Translations under genes and position numbers: made by a program
Shown here: piece by piece, positions 56,931-64,000 of the stretch
Layout of the letters: each line of letters opens with the position of its first letter
Position numbering within the stretch: position 1 is the first letter of the stretch
Notes under the pieces: generated by a model
The model's input: the letters and a program-made list of their open reading frames with translations, nothing else
Told to the model about the DNA's origin: nothing
The model's database searches: none
Assembly: GCA_024707265.1 (NCBI GenBank)
Contig: JANQAB010000001.1
Span: forward strand, 7,501-71,500
DNA length: 64,000 nt
Reading direction: 5' to 3'
Source: Sporocytophaga sp.
GTDB lineage: Bacteria > Bacteroidota > Bacteroidia > Cytophagales > Cytophagaceae

Positions 56931-58475
56931 ATGGCTGCAAAACTAAAAGACATGAGCGTTATCAAACAGATTTTCAGGCTCTATCAACAGGGACACTCAA
57001 TAAAAGGGATTGTACGCCTGACTGGAGTATCCAAAAACACAGTAAAGAAATACTTGAGACTCTCGGAAGTAAGCCCTCACCAAGTAGAAGAGCTTACGGC
57101 CTGGGATAATGAAAGGCTGGAGGAATACTTTTCCAAAAGAGGTGATCCAGGCTCTATAGGAAGACAGGGAGAGCTTGATGACCTGTTACCATACTTCGAA
57201 CAGGAGTTAAAGCGTCCTGGTGTCACTAAATGGCTTTTATGGGGAGAATATCGACAGTCTTACCCGGAAGGCTATGGATACTCAAAATTTTGTTATCAAA
57301 TAGCCAGCTATCTTAAAGAACAAAAGTCAAGTCTTCATATAGACCACCTTCCAGGGGATAAAGTCTATATTGATTTTGCAGGTAAAAAACTTAATGTCAC
57401 AGACACAGAAACAGGAGAAGAAAAGCAGCTTGAAGTTTTTGTAGCAATATTGGGATACAGTCAGTTAACCTATGTAGAAGCAGTAAGGTCTCAAAAACAG
57501 GAAGACTTTATTGCTGCTTGTGTGAATGCCCTTCATTATTTTGGAGGCTCTTCCAAAGCCCTGGTATGTGATAATTTAAGATCAGCAGTAGACAGAGCTT
57601 GCCGCTATGAGCCTTCAGTCAATGAGACCTTTACTAATTTTGCCAATCATTATCAGATGGTTGTTCTTCCAGCCAGGAGCCGGAAGCCACAAGATAAAAG
57701 TCCGGTAGAGAATGCAGTTAAAATTGCATATCAACGGGTTTATGCTCCGCTCAGAAATCAAACTTTTTATTCTATTGGAGAGCTTAATAAAGCTGTTCAG
57801 GAAAAGCTTCTACTGCACAATCAGACCCGCTTCCAAAATAAGGAATACAGTCGTAAAGATGTTTTTGAGAAAGAAGAAAAAAGCCTCTTGCTTCCCTTGC
57901 CGGAAGAACGGTTCCAAATGAAAAACTACAAGGAGGTTACTGTTATGAAGAACTGTCATGTTCAACTCCGGGAAGACTTTCACTACTATAGCGTTCCTTA
58001 TCGTTTTATAGGGAAGAAAGTAAAGCTGATCTATACTAAAGATCACATAATGATTTTTTATCATGGAGAGCAGATTGCTTTCCATATCCGAAGCTACCAG
58101 AGATACAAATATACTACAGTGAAAGAACATTTACCTTCTCACCACCAGTTTGTCAGTGACTGGAATCCTGAAATGTTCCTTAGCTGGGCTGGCAAGATCG
58201 ACCCAATAGTTCAGGATTACATTCGTACAGTCATGGAACGTAAAATTCATCCTGAACAAGCCTATAAAAGCTGTTCTGGAATCCTTGCCATTGCGAGAAA
58301 AGTAGGCAAGGATGAGCTTATTGCTGCATGTGTCAAAGCCACTCAGCTTGGTGTTTTCAACTATAGCTTCATTAAAAGAATTATAGAAAACGGATATGCA
58401 AAGCGAAACACAGAAGAGGCGCAAACTTCTATTCCTATCCATGACAATATCAGAGGCTCCAATTATTATCAATAG
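56931..58475 (+). CDS. istA: IS21-family transposase IstA
   Basis: 514 residues, full length. N-terminal helix-turn-helix (GHSIKGIVRLTGVSKNTVKKY), then a DDE/RNase H core with LPGDKVYIDFAG, and KPQDKSPVENAVKIAYQRV containing the final acidic residue. It cuts and joins IS ends with help of IstB. Start ATG lies 230 bp inside the left end. The frame is intact. Confidence 0.93.
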   Translation: MAAKLKDMSVIKQIFRLYQQGHSIKGIVRLTGVSKNTVKKYLRLSEVSPHQVEELTAWDNERLEEYFSKRGDPGSIGRQGELDDLLPYFEQELKRPGVTKWLLWGEYRQSYPEGYGYSKFCYQIASYLKEQKSSLHIDHLPGDKVYIDFAGKKLNVTDTETGEEKQLEVFVAILGYSQLTYVEAVRSQKQEDFIAACVNALHYFGGSSKALVCDNLRSAVDRACRYEPSVNETFTNFANHYQMVVLPARSRKPQDKSPVENAVKIAYQRVYAPLRNQTFYSIGELNKAVQEKLLLHNQTRFQNKEYSRKDVFEKEEKSLLLPLPEERFQMKNYKEVTVMKNCHVQLREDFHYYSVPYRFIGKKVKLIYTKDHIMIFYHGEQIAFHIRSYQRYKYTTVKEHLPSHHQFVSDWNPEMFLSWAGKIDPIVQDYIRTVMERKIHPEQAYKSCSGILAIARKVGKDELIAACVKATQLGVFNYSFIKRIIENGYAKRNTEEAQTSIPIHDNIRGSNYYQ

Positions 58476-58493
58476 TACTAAAACTAAAGTAAG

Positions 58494-59213
58494 ATGAATC
58501 AACAAACACTTAGCAAACTTAGTGAACTTAAACTTACCGGAATGCATCGGGCTTATGAGAATATCCTTCATATCCATAAGAATGAACTACTAACCGCCGA
58601 TGAGCTGGTACAACTTCTGGTACAATCAGAGTGGGAAGAACGACATAACCAAAAGTTACTGCGATTGACCCGGTCGGCCAAGTTCCGTTATCAGGCGGCA
58701 GTCGAAGAAGTCACCTTTCCTGCAAAGCGAAACCTGGACAAGAATTTATTTTTAAGGCTTGCAGATTGCAGCTTTATTGATCGAAAGGAAAACATACTCA
58801 TTACCGGAGCTACAGGTGTTGGAAAAAGCTTTGTTGCTTCGGCTTTAGGGCATCAGGCTTGCAGCAAAGGATATAGAACTCAATATTTTAACCTTCAAAA
58901 GCTTTTTACCAAAACTGCTATGGCTAAAGCCGATGGAACATACGTGAAAGAACTTGGTAAGATTGAAAAAAAGGATATCCTTATACTGGATGATTTTGGC
59001 TTGCAGCCTTTAGATACGCAAAAAAGGCTGGAGTTACTTGAAATAATAGAGGATCGGCATGGAAGAAAGTCCACTATTATTTGCTCCCAGTTACCTGTAA
59101 ACAAGTGGTATGACATCATCGAAGATAGTACTATCGCAGACGCTATTCTTGATCGTTTAATAAATGGCGCACACCGTTTAGAGTTAAAAGGTGAATCAAT
59201 GAGAAAAAAATAA
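58494..59213 (+). CDS. istB: IS21-family helper ATPase IstB
   Basis: 239 residues. AAA+ ATPase with Walker A TGATGVGKSFV and Walker B DILILDDFG. It chooses targets and activates IstA. 18 bp after istA on the same strand, as in all IS21 elements. Right end of the IS is about 100 bp downstream. Confidence 0.93.
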   Translation: MNQQTLSKLSELKLTGMHRAYENILHIHKNELLTADELVQLLVQSEWEERHNQKLLRLTRSAKFRYQAAVEEVTFPAKRNLDKNLFLRLADCSFIDRKENILITGATGVGKSFVASALGHQACSKGYRTQYFNLQKLFTKTAMAKADGTYVKELGKIEKKDILILDDFGLQPLDTQKRLELLEIIEDRHGRKSTIICSQLPVNKWYDIIEDSTIADAILDRLINGAHRLELKGESMRKK

Positions 59214-59314
59214 TTACTTTTGTACTAAACCAAGTCATGCAGATTTAAACTGCACAACAACTCTTGAGGGGGTCAACATCCGTGGAATGAGGGGTCAGAT
59301 TGCGTGGAATAACT

Positions 59315-59807
59315 ATTCCAGAATTTTAATACCTGATTCAAGCTCTGAGATTTTTAACAGATGCTGATCCGGAAGCTCTTCATTGGCCAGTGCCAGTTCA
59401 TTTAATTTTGCTGAGAGATATGAAAAGCTGATAAGCCCAAAACCGAACATGGCAGAAAAAAGGAATTCCGCAATTCTCTTGTTTGTCTCCAGTGAGAATA
59501 CTCCAGGCCACTGGTAATAAAGAAGATTTATTAGCACGATCAGGAATGCAAAAACTCCTGCTTCCCAGTAACGATTCATCTTGATCCAGGCGATTACTGA
59601 TAGATCTATTACAACTATGACAAGTACTGATTCAAGCCAGTCTGCATACTGCCAGCTAAAAATTTCTGTAAGCTTTTTCTTTGATACAGAATAATAGACT
59701 GCAGTACTGTGTTCAAGATTATTAATCATGTATAAAGTGATGATTATGGTAATAGCACGTTTTAGTCCCGGTATTAATTTCCGGTTGACGGATATGGTAG
59801 TTTGCAT
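59315..59807 (-). pseudogene. N-terminal part of a four-span membrane protein cut by the IS element
   Basis: Minus-strand frame from MQTTISVNRKLIPG. Four hydrophobic spans: TIIITLYMI region, SVLVIVVIDLSVIAWI, AGVFAFLIVLINLLYY and FLFSAMFGFGLISFSYL, followed by a helical stretch (LLKISELESGIKILE) that continues across the IS scar as ESEKQEIESE. The joined protein thus has membrane spans, a coiled coil and a CxxC...HxxxC end. Overlaps the upstream gene by 86 bp. One fewer A in the A5 run near 59812 would also fuse it to that upstream gene, so the true start is uncertain. Confidence 0.7.
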
Positions 59808-60591
59808 GTTTTTCCTGTTTTTCCGATTTTAACTTTTTTTCCTGTTTTTCCGGATTCTGACCTTTTCCGGAGTTTTCCTGTTTTTCCCTTTTTCCGATTT
59901 CTTCATCAATCAGCTGTATTAGGTCTTCCCAATTGGCCTGTACTGCGTGTCTTCTGAATAGCTGAATATCCTTAAGCCCAAATTCCGGCATTAGCTTTTT
60001 GGCTTTTTCCAGATATTCGGTGGATTTGGGAATTACTGCGGTAGCCGTAAATGTCCGGGTTTCCGGTTTTTTCTGTTTTTGGAGTCTCTTCAAACTTACT
60101 TTGGCTTTCCTGATTTGTGGATTTTCCGGTTTTTCCGAATTCATCACGGCATCAAGAATATCGTTTGATTGGAAATTCTTATAGCTGTTAGCTTTTTCCA
60201 GATATGGCGATCTCTGCTGTTCATAATAAGCACTAATGAATTCGCTTATCACAATCACATCTATCCGGTCATATAGACGGCTTTGCTGACCGTACCTGCC
60301 TGCTTTGGCATTGGAGAAAACCACTATAAGTTCTTCAATCGTAAGATCTGAGAAATGAGTACAGATCATATAGGCAATTTCATCCACCTGGGCTTCGCTG
60401 ATATTTTTTCCTACATTTATGGATTGAGCAAAATCAATAAGCAGATAGCTCACAACTTCGACAGTTTCTTCAGAATGCTTATTGTAGCATGTCCTGATTG
60501 AATTGCCCTGCTCAATGGCCTTTGAAACGGTCATTTCGGCTTTAAACCGGATGAATGCTCTTACATGCTCCTCATCAAAAAACTCAACCAT
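59722..60591 (-). CDS. Hypothetical protein with EKQEK repeats
   Basis: About 289 residues from the ATG at 60589-60591 (MVEFFDEEHV); a longer frame begins inside the upstream gene. Helical soluble part (YDRIDVIVISEFISAYYEQQ), a basic middle (SLKRLQKQKK), and a C-terminal region with low-complexity EKQEK units encoded by the dispersed 15-mer. The last 30 residues are His-rich and overlap the next gene, so the true end may be frameshifted. Not recognised. Confidence 0.5.
   Translation of the reverse strand: MVEFFDEEHVRAFIRFKAEMTVSKAIEQGNSIRTCYNKHSEETVEVVSYLLIDFAQSINVGKNISEAQVDEIAYMICTHFSDLTIEELIVVFSNAKAGRYGQQSRLYDRIDVIVISEFISAYYEQQRSPYLEKANSYKNFQSNDILDAVMNSEKPENPQIRKAKVSLKRLQKQKKPETRTFTATAVIPKSTEYLEKAKKLMPEFGLKDIQLFRRHAVQANWEDLIQLIDEEIGKREKQENSGKGQNPEKQEKKLKSEKQEKHANYHIRQPEINTGTKTCYYHNHHFIHD
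59808..59887. repeat. Three close copies of the 15-mer TTTTCCTGTTTTTCC
   Basis: Exact 15-base copies at 59810-59824, 59837-59851 and 59873-59887. Further exact copies lie at 30483-30497, 56633-56647 and 61023-61037. The motif is read in two different codon frames in different genes (GKTGK and EKQEK). Confidence 0.8.
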
Positions 60592-62221
60592 ATTTTTTCC
60601 TAAAGCGGTCAAATGAAGGTTTTGCGCCATTCGGACTGGCTTTGCGTTCTGTTCCATTTACTTTAAGTTGGTTTATGATTTCACTGAAATATTTTTCTAT
60701 GCGCTCGAAGCCGATCATGCCCCTGTAAAATTTATCCAGGGTATCCCACTTGAGGAGAATGACCTGCCAAAGCTCTACAATCTGGCTATTGAGGTCTTCT
60801 TCACTTATCATGGCATCTTTCTTTGCCCGCCTGATAAGTCCTTCCAGATGGCGTATAATCCCCTTAATTGCCTTATTGCCATCAAAAGTATTACCGTATG
60901 GCTGGCCAAACTTGTCTTCCCAGAGCTTTATGATGCGGGGCCTCACAGGATGGGGGGCGCTTGACCGGATAAGATCTTTTCCGGTTTTTGCCTTTCCCCC
61001 GGTTTTTCCTGTGTTATCAGACTTTTCCTGTTTTTCCGGATTTCCGGAATAGCCTGATTTTTCCGCATTTCCCTGTTTTCCCCGATTTGGTGGTTTTTCC
61101 TGTATTTCCTGATCGGGGAAAATTTCCGGAATTACCGACTGTCCGGTATTTTCCGGTAAAGGGGAATTTTCCCTGTTCTGGGAAATTGGAGGAGGTGATT
61201 TTTCCGGATTTCCTGTTTCCGGTTTTCCGGGATTACACGGTTTTTCCCGCTGATCTGTCAAGTCATTATCCTGTTGTCGCAAGTGCTTGTTTAAGCCTGT
61301 TTCAGTCTCTTCTTCGCAGATTTCTTCATGGGATAAGACTGTTTCGGTATTTTTCGGCTTTTCTGAGCCTTCTATATCCGGATTTCCGGGCGCAACATCT
61401 GGAATTTCATTTTTTTTGAAAATATCTTTTTCCGGATTCTCCGGTTCTTGGGCTTGTTTTTCCTCGATTTTATCTGGCGGGTCAATTTCTTTTTGAAAAA
61501 AAATTTCTTTTGTTTTTTCAAGGGGGCTAATATTAGCCGATAGGCTAAAAAAATTAGCTTCGCTTTTTTCTTTTTTAAAAAATTCAGTTTGCTTTTCTTT
61601 TTTTTCCTTTACTTCACTTTCCTCTGCTTCGCTTTGCTTTGCTATGCTATGCTTTACTTTGCTTTGTCCATTATCAGGCAGATTTTCGTCATTAATCCCG
61701 GGATTAATTGAATTAATCCCCGCAGAATTAATTTCCACTTCTTTTTCTTCACTATTTGATGCGGGTTGAGTTAAAATTTCTTCCTTAAATACTTCTCCTG
61801 ACTGTTCACTTTTCCTGCCTGACTTTAAGTATGGGCGTATATCTATTAAAAGGTATTCCTCTATATGGACAATCTCTTTTCGTTCTTTTGCTACATGTAT
61901 CCATATCTCCTGTATCTCCTTTGATGTTAATATCTGATATGAATTGTACATACCGCAGTCAAAAACGCCTTCTGAAAGAAGCTCTTTAACAACCGCCTTA
62001 ACTGTATCATAATTAAAACTATTAGTGAGAGCAAAAACTTTTGCTTCCTTGTCACTCCACTTAAGAAAATACCCCTTCTCACCATGAATATCTCTGAACA
62101 AATAATCATAAATAACATAACCTTCAAAGCCATGTAAAGCCCGTATGAGCAAAACACGGCTATCTATCCGGGTAGGATTGGGGAAATAATCAAGTCCCTG
62201 TTTTAGTTTAGCGCCTGCCAT
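60584..62221 (-). CDS. DUF4373-type replisome-organizer-like protein with low-complexity linker
   Basis: 545 residues. Residues 1-130 match the DUF4373 (Lin1244/Lin1753 N-terminal) pattern: GLDYFPNPTRIDSRVLLIRALHGFEGYVIYDYLF, KWSDKEAKVFAL, FDCGMYNSYQILTSKEIQE. Members are often phage replication or replisome-organizer proteins. Residues 130-430 are low-complexity, proline-, glutamate- and lysine-rich, with PEKQEK repeats. The last 100 residues form a folded end (GNKAIKGIIRHLEGLIRRAK). Probably involved in replication of the element. Overlaps the next gene start by 8 bp. Confidence 0.65.
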   Translation of the reverse strand: MAGAKLKQGLDYFPNPTRIDSRVLLIRALHGFEGYVIYDYLFRDIHGEKGYFLKWSDKEAKVFALTNSFNYDTVKAVVKELLSEGVFDCGMYNSYQILTSKEIQEIWIHVAKERKEIVHIEEYLLIDIRPYLKSGRKSEQSGEVFKEEILTQPASNSEEKEVEINSAGINSINPGINDENLPDNGQSKVKHSIAKQSEAEESEVKEKKEKQTEFFKKEKSEANFFSLSANISPLEKTKEIFFQKEIDPPDKIEEKQAQEPENPEKDIFKKNEIPDVAPGNPDIEGSEKPKNTETVLSHEEICEEETETGLNKHLRQQDNDLTDQREKPCNPGKPETGNPEKSPPPISQNRENSPLPENTGQSVIPEIFPDQEIQEKPPNRGKQGNAEKSGYSGNPEKQEKSDNTGKTGGKAKTGKDLIRSSAPHPVRPRIIKLWEDKFGQPYGNTFDGNKAIKGIIRHLEGLIRRAKKDAMISEEDLNSQIVELWQVILLKWDTLDKFYRGMIGFERIEKYFSEIINQLKVNGTERKASPNGAKPSFDRFRKKYG

Positions 62222-62561
62222 AAATCTGGGATTTTGTATTTGAACTTACTTTGGTAAATCTTTTGGATCTGCTGGTAGATTTGTTGAACCAGGTTTTACA
62301 GCCTGGAAACCTTAAATGAAATTTCATTAAGGCGTGATCTGCTCTGCCAATTATATTCAAATAGTATTCTTGGAGAATATGATCTGTACTTGATATTTTT
62401 TGAAGAGCTGTTAAGCTTGAAAAGGCATGGCCCTTAAGAAGGGAAAGAGAGTATTTAATAATTTGAAGTTCATCAAATGTCCGGATTTTATTACTGGAAT
62501 ATCTTCCTTTGTAAATTAGCTTAGGACATGTTATGCAAAATCGAATTCTTTTTATACTCAT
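62208..62561 (-). CDS. Hypothetical basic protein
   Basis: 117 residues from the ATG at 62559-62561 (MSIKRIRFCITCPKLIYKG); a further upstream start is possible but less likely. Contains FCITC, a CxxC pair, and helical LQIIKYSLSLLKGHAFSSL. Overlaps the DUF4373 gene start by 14 bp, so it is in the same operon. Not recognised. Confidence 0.45.
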   Translation of the reverse strand: MSIKRIRFCITCPKLIYKGRYSSNKIRTFDELQIIKYSLSLLKGHAFSSLTALQKISSTDHILQEYYLNIIGRADHALMKFHLRFPGCKTWFNKSTSRSKRFTKVSSNTKSQIYGRR

Positions 62562-62640
62562 ATTTTTATAAATAATAAAGACATGAGAATTCCAGCTATA
62601 TGAAAAACATATAGTAGGAATGCTCATAAATATGTTTTTG

Positions 62641-62670
62641 AAAAAAGCCGGTCAGAGATCACTGACCGGC
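62641..62670 (-). terminator. Terminator after the HTH gene
   Basis: GCCGGTCAG (62647-62655) and CTGACCGGC (62662-62670) form a perfect 9-bp stem with a 6-base loop. On the minus strand it is followed by T6. It ends the HTH gene transcript at 62729. Confidence 0.9.
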
Positions 62671-62728
62671 AAACACAACACATAACTACATGCGCACAAG
62701 CGCAGGCAAGTATTTATAAAGGCCGGGA

Positions 62729-63037
62729 CTAAAATGTATTTTTAGTATGCCTGTTTAGAAAATCATTTATGCTTTTTCTGGAATAGTGAATTGTTCTTCC
62801 ATGCTGACTGAAAAGAATTTCTCCGTTATCACGCAAACTCTGAAGCTTTGACTTTTTAACGTTAAGCAGACGCATAGCGTCTTTTGCATCTATCCACTCT
62901 TCTTGTTTGGGAGCATCAGATAGTCCTAATTCTTTAATATGAACAAAGAAATCCTCCTGAGTCTCTTTTCGGACTTTTAATGAAACCCTTTCTAGTATTT
63001 TTTCCAACTCCTCTTTCGTTAAAACAATTACTTCCAT
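62729..63037 (-). CDS. Helix-turn-helix DNA-binding protein (MerR-like/excisionase type)
   Basis: 102 residues. C-terminal HTH_17-type domain: WIDAKDAMRLLNVKKSKLQSLRDNGEILFSQHGRTIHYSRKSINDFL. This is the layout of Bacteroidetes excisionase-like or regulator proteins found beside mobile elements. It is a single gene closed by a strong terminator, with 316 bp of noncoding sequence upstream. A role in excision or in control of element genes is plausible. Confidence 0.75.
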   Translation of the reverse strand: MEVIVLTKEELEKILERVSLKVRKETQEDFFVHIKELGLSDAPKQEEWIDAKDAMRLLNVKKSKLQSLRDNGEILFSQHGRTIHYSRKSINDFLNRHTKNTF

Positions 63038-63353
63038 AAAATTAAAAATGTGTTTTAATGAGTATAAAAAAATTAAAATCTAAACGTCAGGTATGGATCA
63101 TTTATTTACATACAGGACCTATTAATAATTGATTGATGTAAAGTAAAATATTTTAAAAATAACATTCCAGCCCAAAATATATCATAGACTTTTAAGTCAC
63201 AGTGTGGGGTTGAAAGGCTCTCTTACGACTTAAACAATCTCCAATAGTCTCAAATAACATCAAAGAATGAATTGATTTAAATCAATAAGATTTTTTACAT
63301 TCCTTTTTTATCTTGTTTAAAGCCATAAAAATTTTCAGTTACGCTCAAACAGG
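63038..63353. other. Intergenic region between the HTH gene and the RteC-like gene
   Basis: 316 bp, AT-rich. Contains the promoter of the HTH gene. No coding frame or clear repeat was found. Confidence 0.4.
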
Positions 63354-63869
63354 TTAAATTTTTTTTTCATTGCTGAAAATTATCTCAATGCCAATATTGT
63401 CACTTATGCCTGATTCTAAGTTTGTTTTGAATGATTTAAGCTTATTAAAGATAGTTTCAATGCTTAGATTGATACTAAAATTATTTTTAATAAATTCTGC
63501 TAGTTTCCTGTTTGACTCATCAAGTAATGGTGTGTCATTGTCTCCAAGAGTATTATTTTTAAGCTTATAAAAAATGTAAATCAGAGTATCCGGATCACCA
63601 GACCAGTTTAGACGTTCATTCATACTTAATAGACTGCCATTTTCTTTCCTGGCCTTATTTAGTTGGTGGATATGCGAATGGAGTTTCCTTATTACAAGTG
63701 CTGAACTACCTGAAATGGTTTCCCGGCCAATGCCAAGGTCATTTCTGATTGCTATGATAGCTTCTTCCAGAAAACTAATCTTACTAGCAAAATTTTCAAT
63801 TGTACTCGCTTTTGATCTGATAGATCTAACACTCCATTTTCCGTTGGATTTGCATTCTTTAATATCCAT
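63354..63869 (-). CDS. RteC-like domain protein
   Basis: 171 residues. The C-terminal 90 residues resemble RteC of Bacteroides conjugative transposons: NWSGDPDTLIYIFYKLKNN, NRKLAEFIKNNFSIN and LSIETIFNKLKSFKTN, in the order of the W-x-G-x...LI-x-IYxL pattern then F-x-x-x-F. RteC controls excision in CTnDOT. The first 80 residues are helical (IENFASKISFLEEAIIAI). Together with the HTH gene it suggests the right end of a mobile element is near or beyond the window. 131 noncoding bases remain to the window edge. Confidence 0.6.
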   Translation of the reverse strand: MDIKECKSNGKWSVRSIRSKASTIENFASKISFLEEAIIAIRNDLGIGRETISGSSALVIRKLHSHIHQLNKARKENGSLLSMNERLNWSGDPDTLIYIFYKLKNNTLGDNDTPLLDESNRKLAEFIKNNFSINLSIETIFNKLKSFKTNLESGISDNIGIEIIFSNEKKI

Positions 63870-64000
63870 GAGCTGACTCCCTTTAATTAATTAAAAAATT
63901 GATTGAATTGTAACTGATAACTCCTAAGCAAAAACTATTCAAATCATTATTTACGATTTACGGCAAATAAAATTGAACAATGTGATGGAAATGTATAAAA

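Larger units (their letters stand above)
56701..59314 (+). mobile_element. IS21-family insertion sequence with 10-bp target duplication
   Basis: 2614 bp. Ends: AGATATTCCACATCAATCTG and, reversed, AGTTATTCCACGCAATCTGA, an imperfect terminal inverted repeat. TGACCCC motifs recur inside the left end (56719, 56741, 56763, 56808, 56843) and GGGGTCA at the right (59269, 59291), as multiple transposase sites of IS21 elements. istA and istB follow in order. Flanked by ATTCCAGAAT on both sides. Removal restores a reading frame across the site, which shows recent insertion into a once intact gene. Confidence 0.92.

Noticed and set aside
60668..61496. Several plus-strand frames in the 60.6-61.5 kb region
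   Set aside because: They are antisense to the low-complexity DUF4373 gene and consist of repeated Phe and Pro rich phrases. Stop codons are rare here because of base composition.
1..64000. CRISPR array
   Set aside because: No set of identical 25-40 bp repeats with equal spacers was seen. The GGAAAAA repeats are too short and irregular.

Overview
The window looks like the chromosome of a low-GC Bacteroidetes bacterium, most likely a member of the Cytophagia. The evidence is the AT-rich sequence, the TTG-N19-TAnnTTTG type promoter in front of the tRNA gene, the DUF4403, DUF547 and M61 families, and an RteC-like protein. Species is not claimed.

Layout. (1) 0.3-13.4 kb is ordinary chromosome: a CtpA-like S41 protease, rnpA-rpmH, an M61 peptidase, a DUF4403 lipoprotein, a PfkB sugar kinase, a GNAT-like protein, threonine dehydratase, a DUF547 protein and an AsmA-like protein. 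(2) 13.45-13.7 kb is a tRNA-Val(TAC) gene with promoter and terminator. (3) 14.1-21.6 kb is a type I restriction-modification operon in which hsdR, hsdM and hsdS are joined by a phosphoribosyltransferase-like gene and a DUF4365 gene. (4) 21.7-31.7 kb is a minus-strand operon of about 20 mostly small genes: many single-span membrane proteins, a peptidoglycan-binding protein, a glucosaminidase, a beta-propeller protein, an HEFFH metallopeptidase, holin-like and spanin-like genes. At its head is a 275-residue beta-rich protein with its own terminator, the best capsid candidate. (5) 32-36.5 kb is cargo on both strands: a two-gene cassette (an unknown protein plus a RecQ-like helicase fused to a nuclease domain), an HMCES/YedK-type protein and a small coiled-coil protein. 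(6) 36.5-53.9 kb is a second long minus-strand operon: an N6 methylase, a 1334-residue DdrB/ParB-like protein, an 1815-residue SNF2 helicase fused to a zeta-like kinase, a lytic transglycosylase, two small DnaA-domain-IV-like proteins and a P-loop ATPase that could be a packaging ATPase. (7) 54.4-64 kb holds a ParB-like protein, a DUF4373 replisome-organizer-like protein, HTH and RteC-like genes, and an IS21-family element that has cut one gene in two.

Working hypothesis: regions 4 to 7 form one integrated or episomal element that resembles a tailless, membrane-containing phage (many membrane proteins, peptidoglycan hydrolases, candidate capsid and ATPase; no terminase, portal, tail or conjugation genes seen). 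The methylase, ParB-like and helicase proteins recall the Dar/Ddr antirestriction set of phage P1. This is inference and needs structure prediction and a search for element ends.

Quality warning: at least nine frameshifts lie in short A/T homopolymers, two of them in the essential rnpA gene. They look like base-calling errors, not real gene decay. I annotate the affected genes as single reading units.
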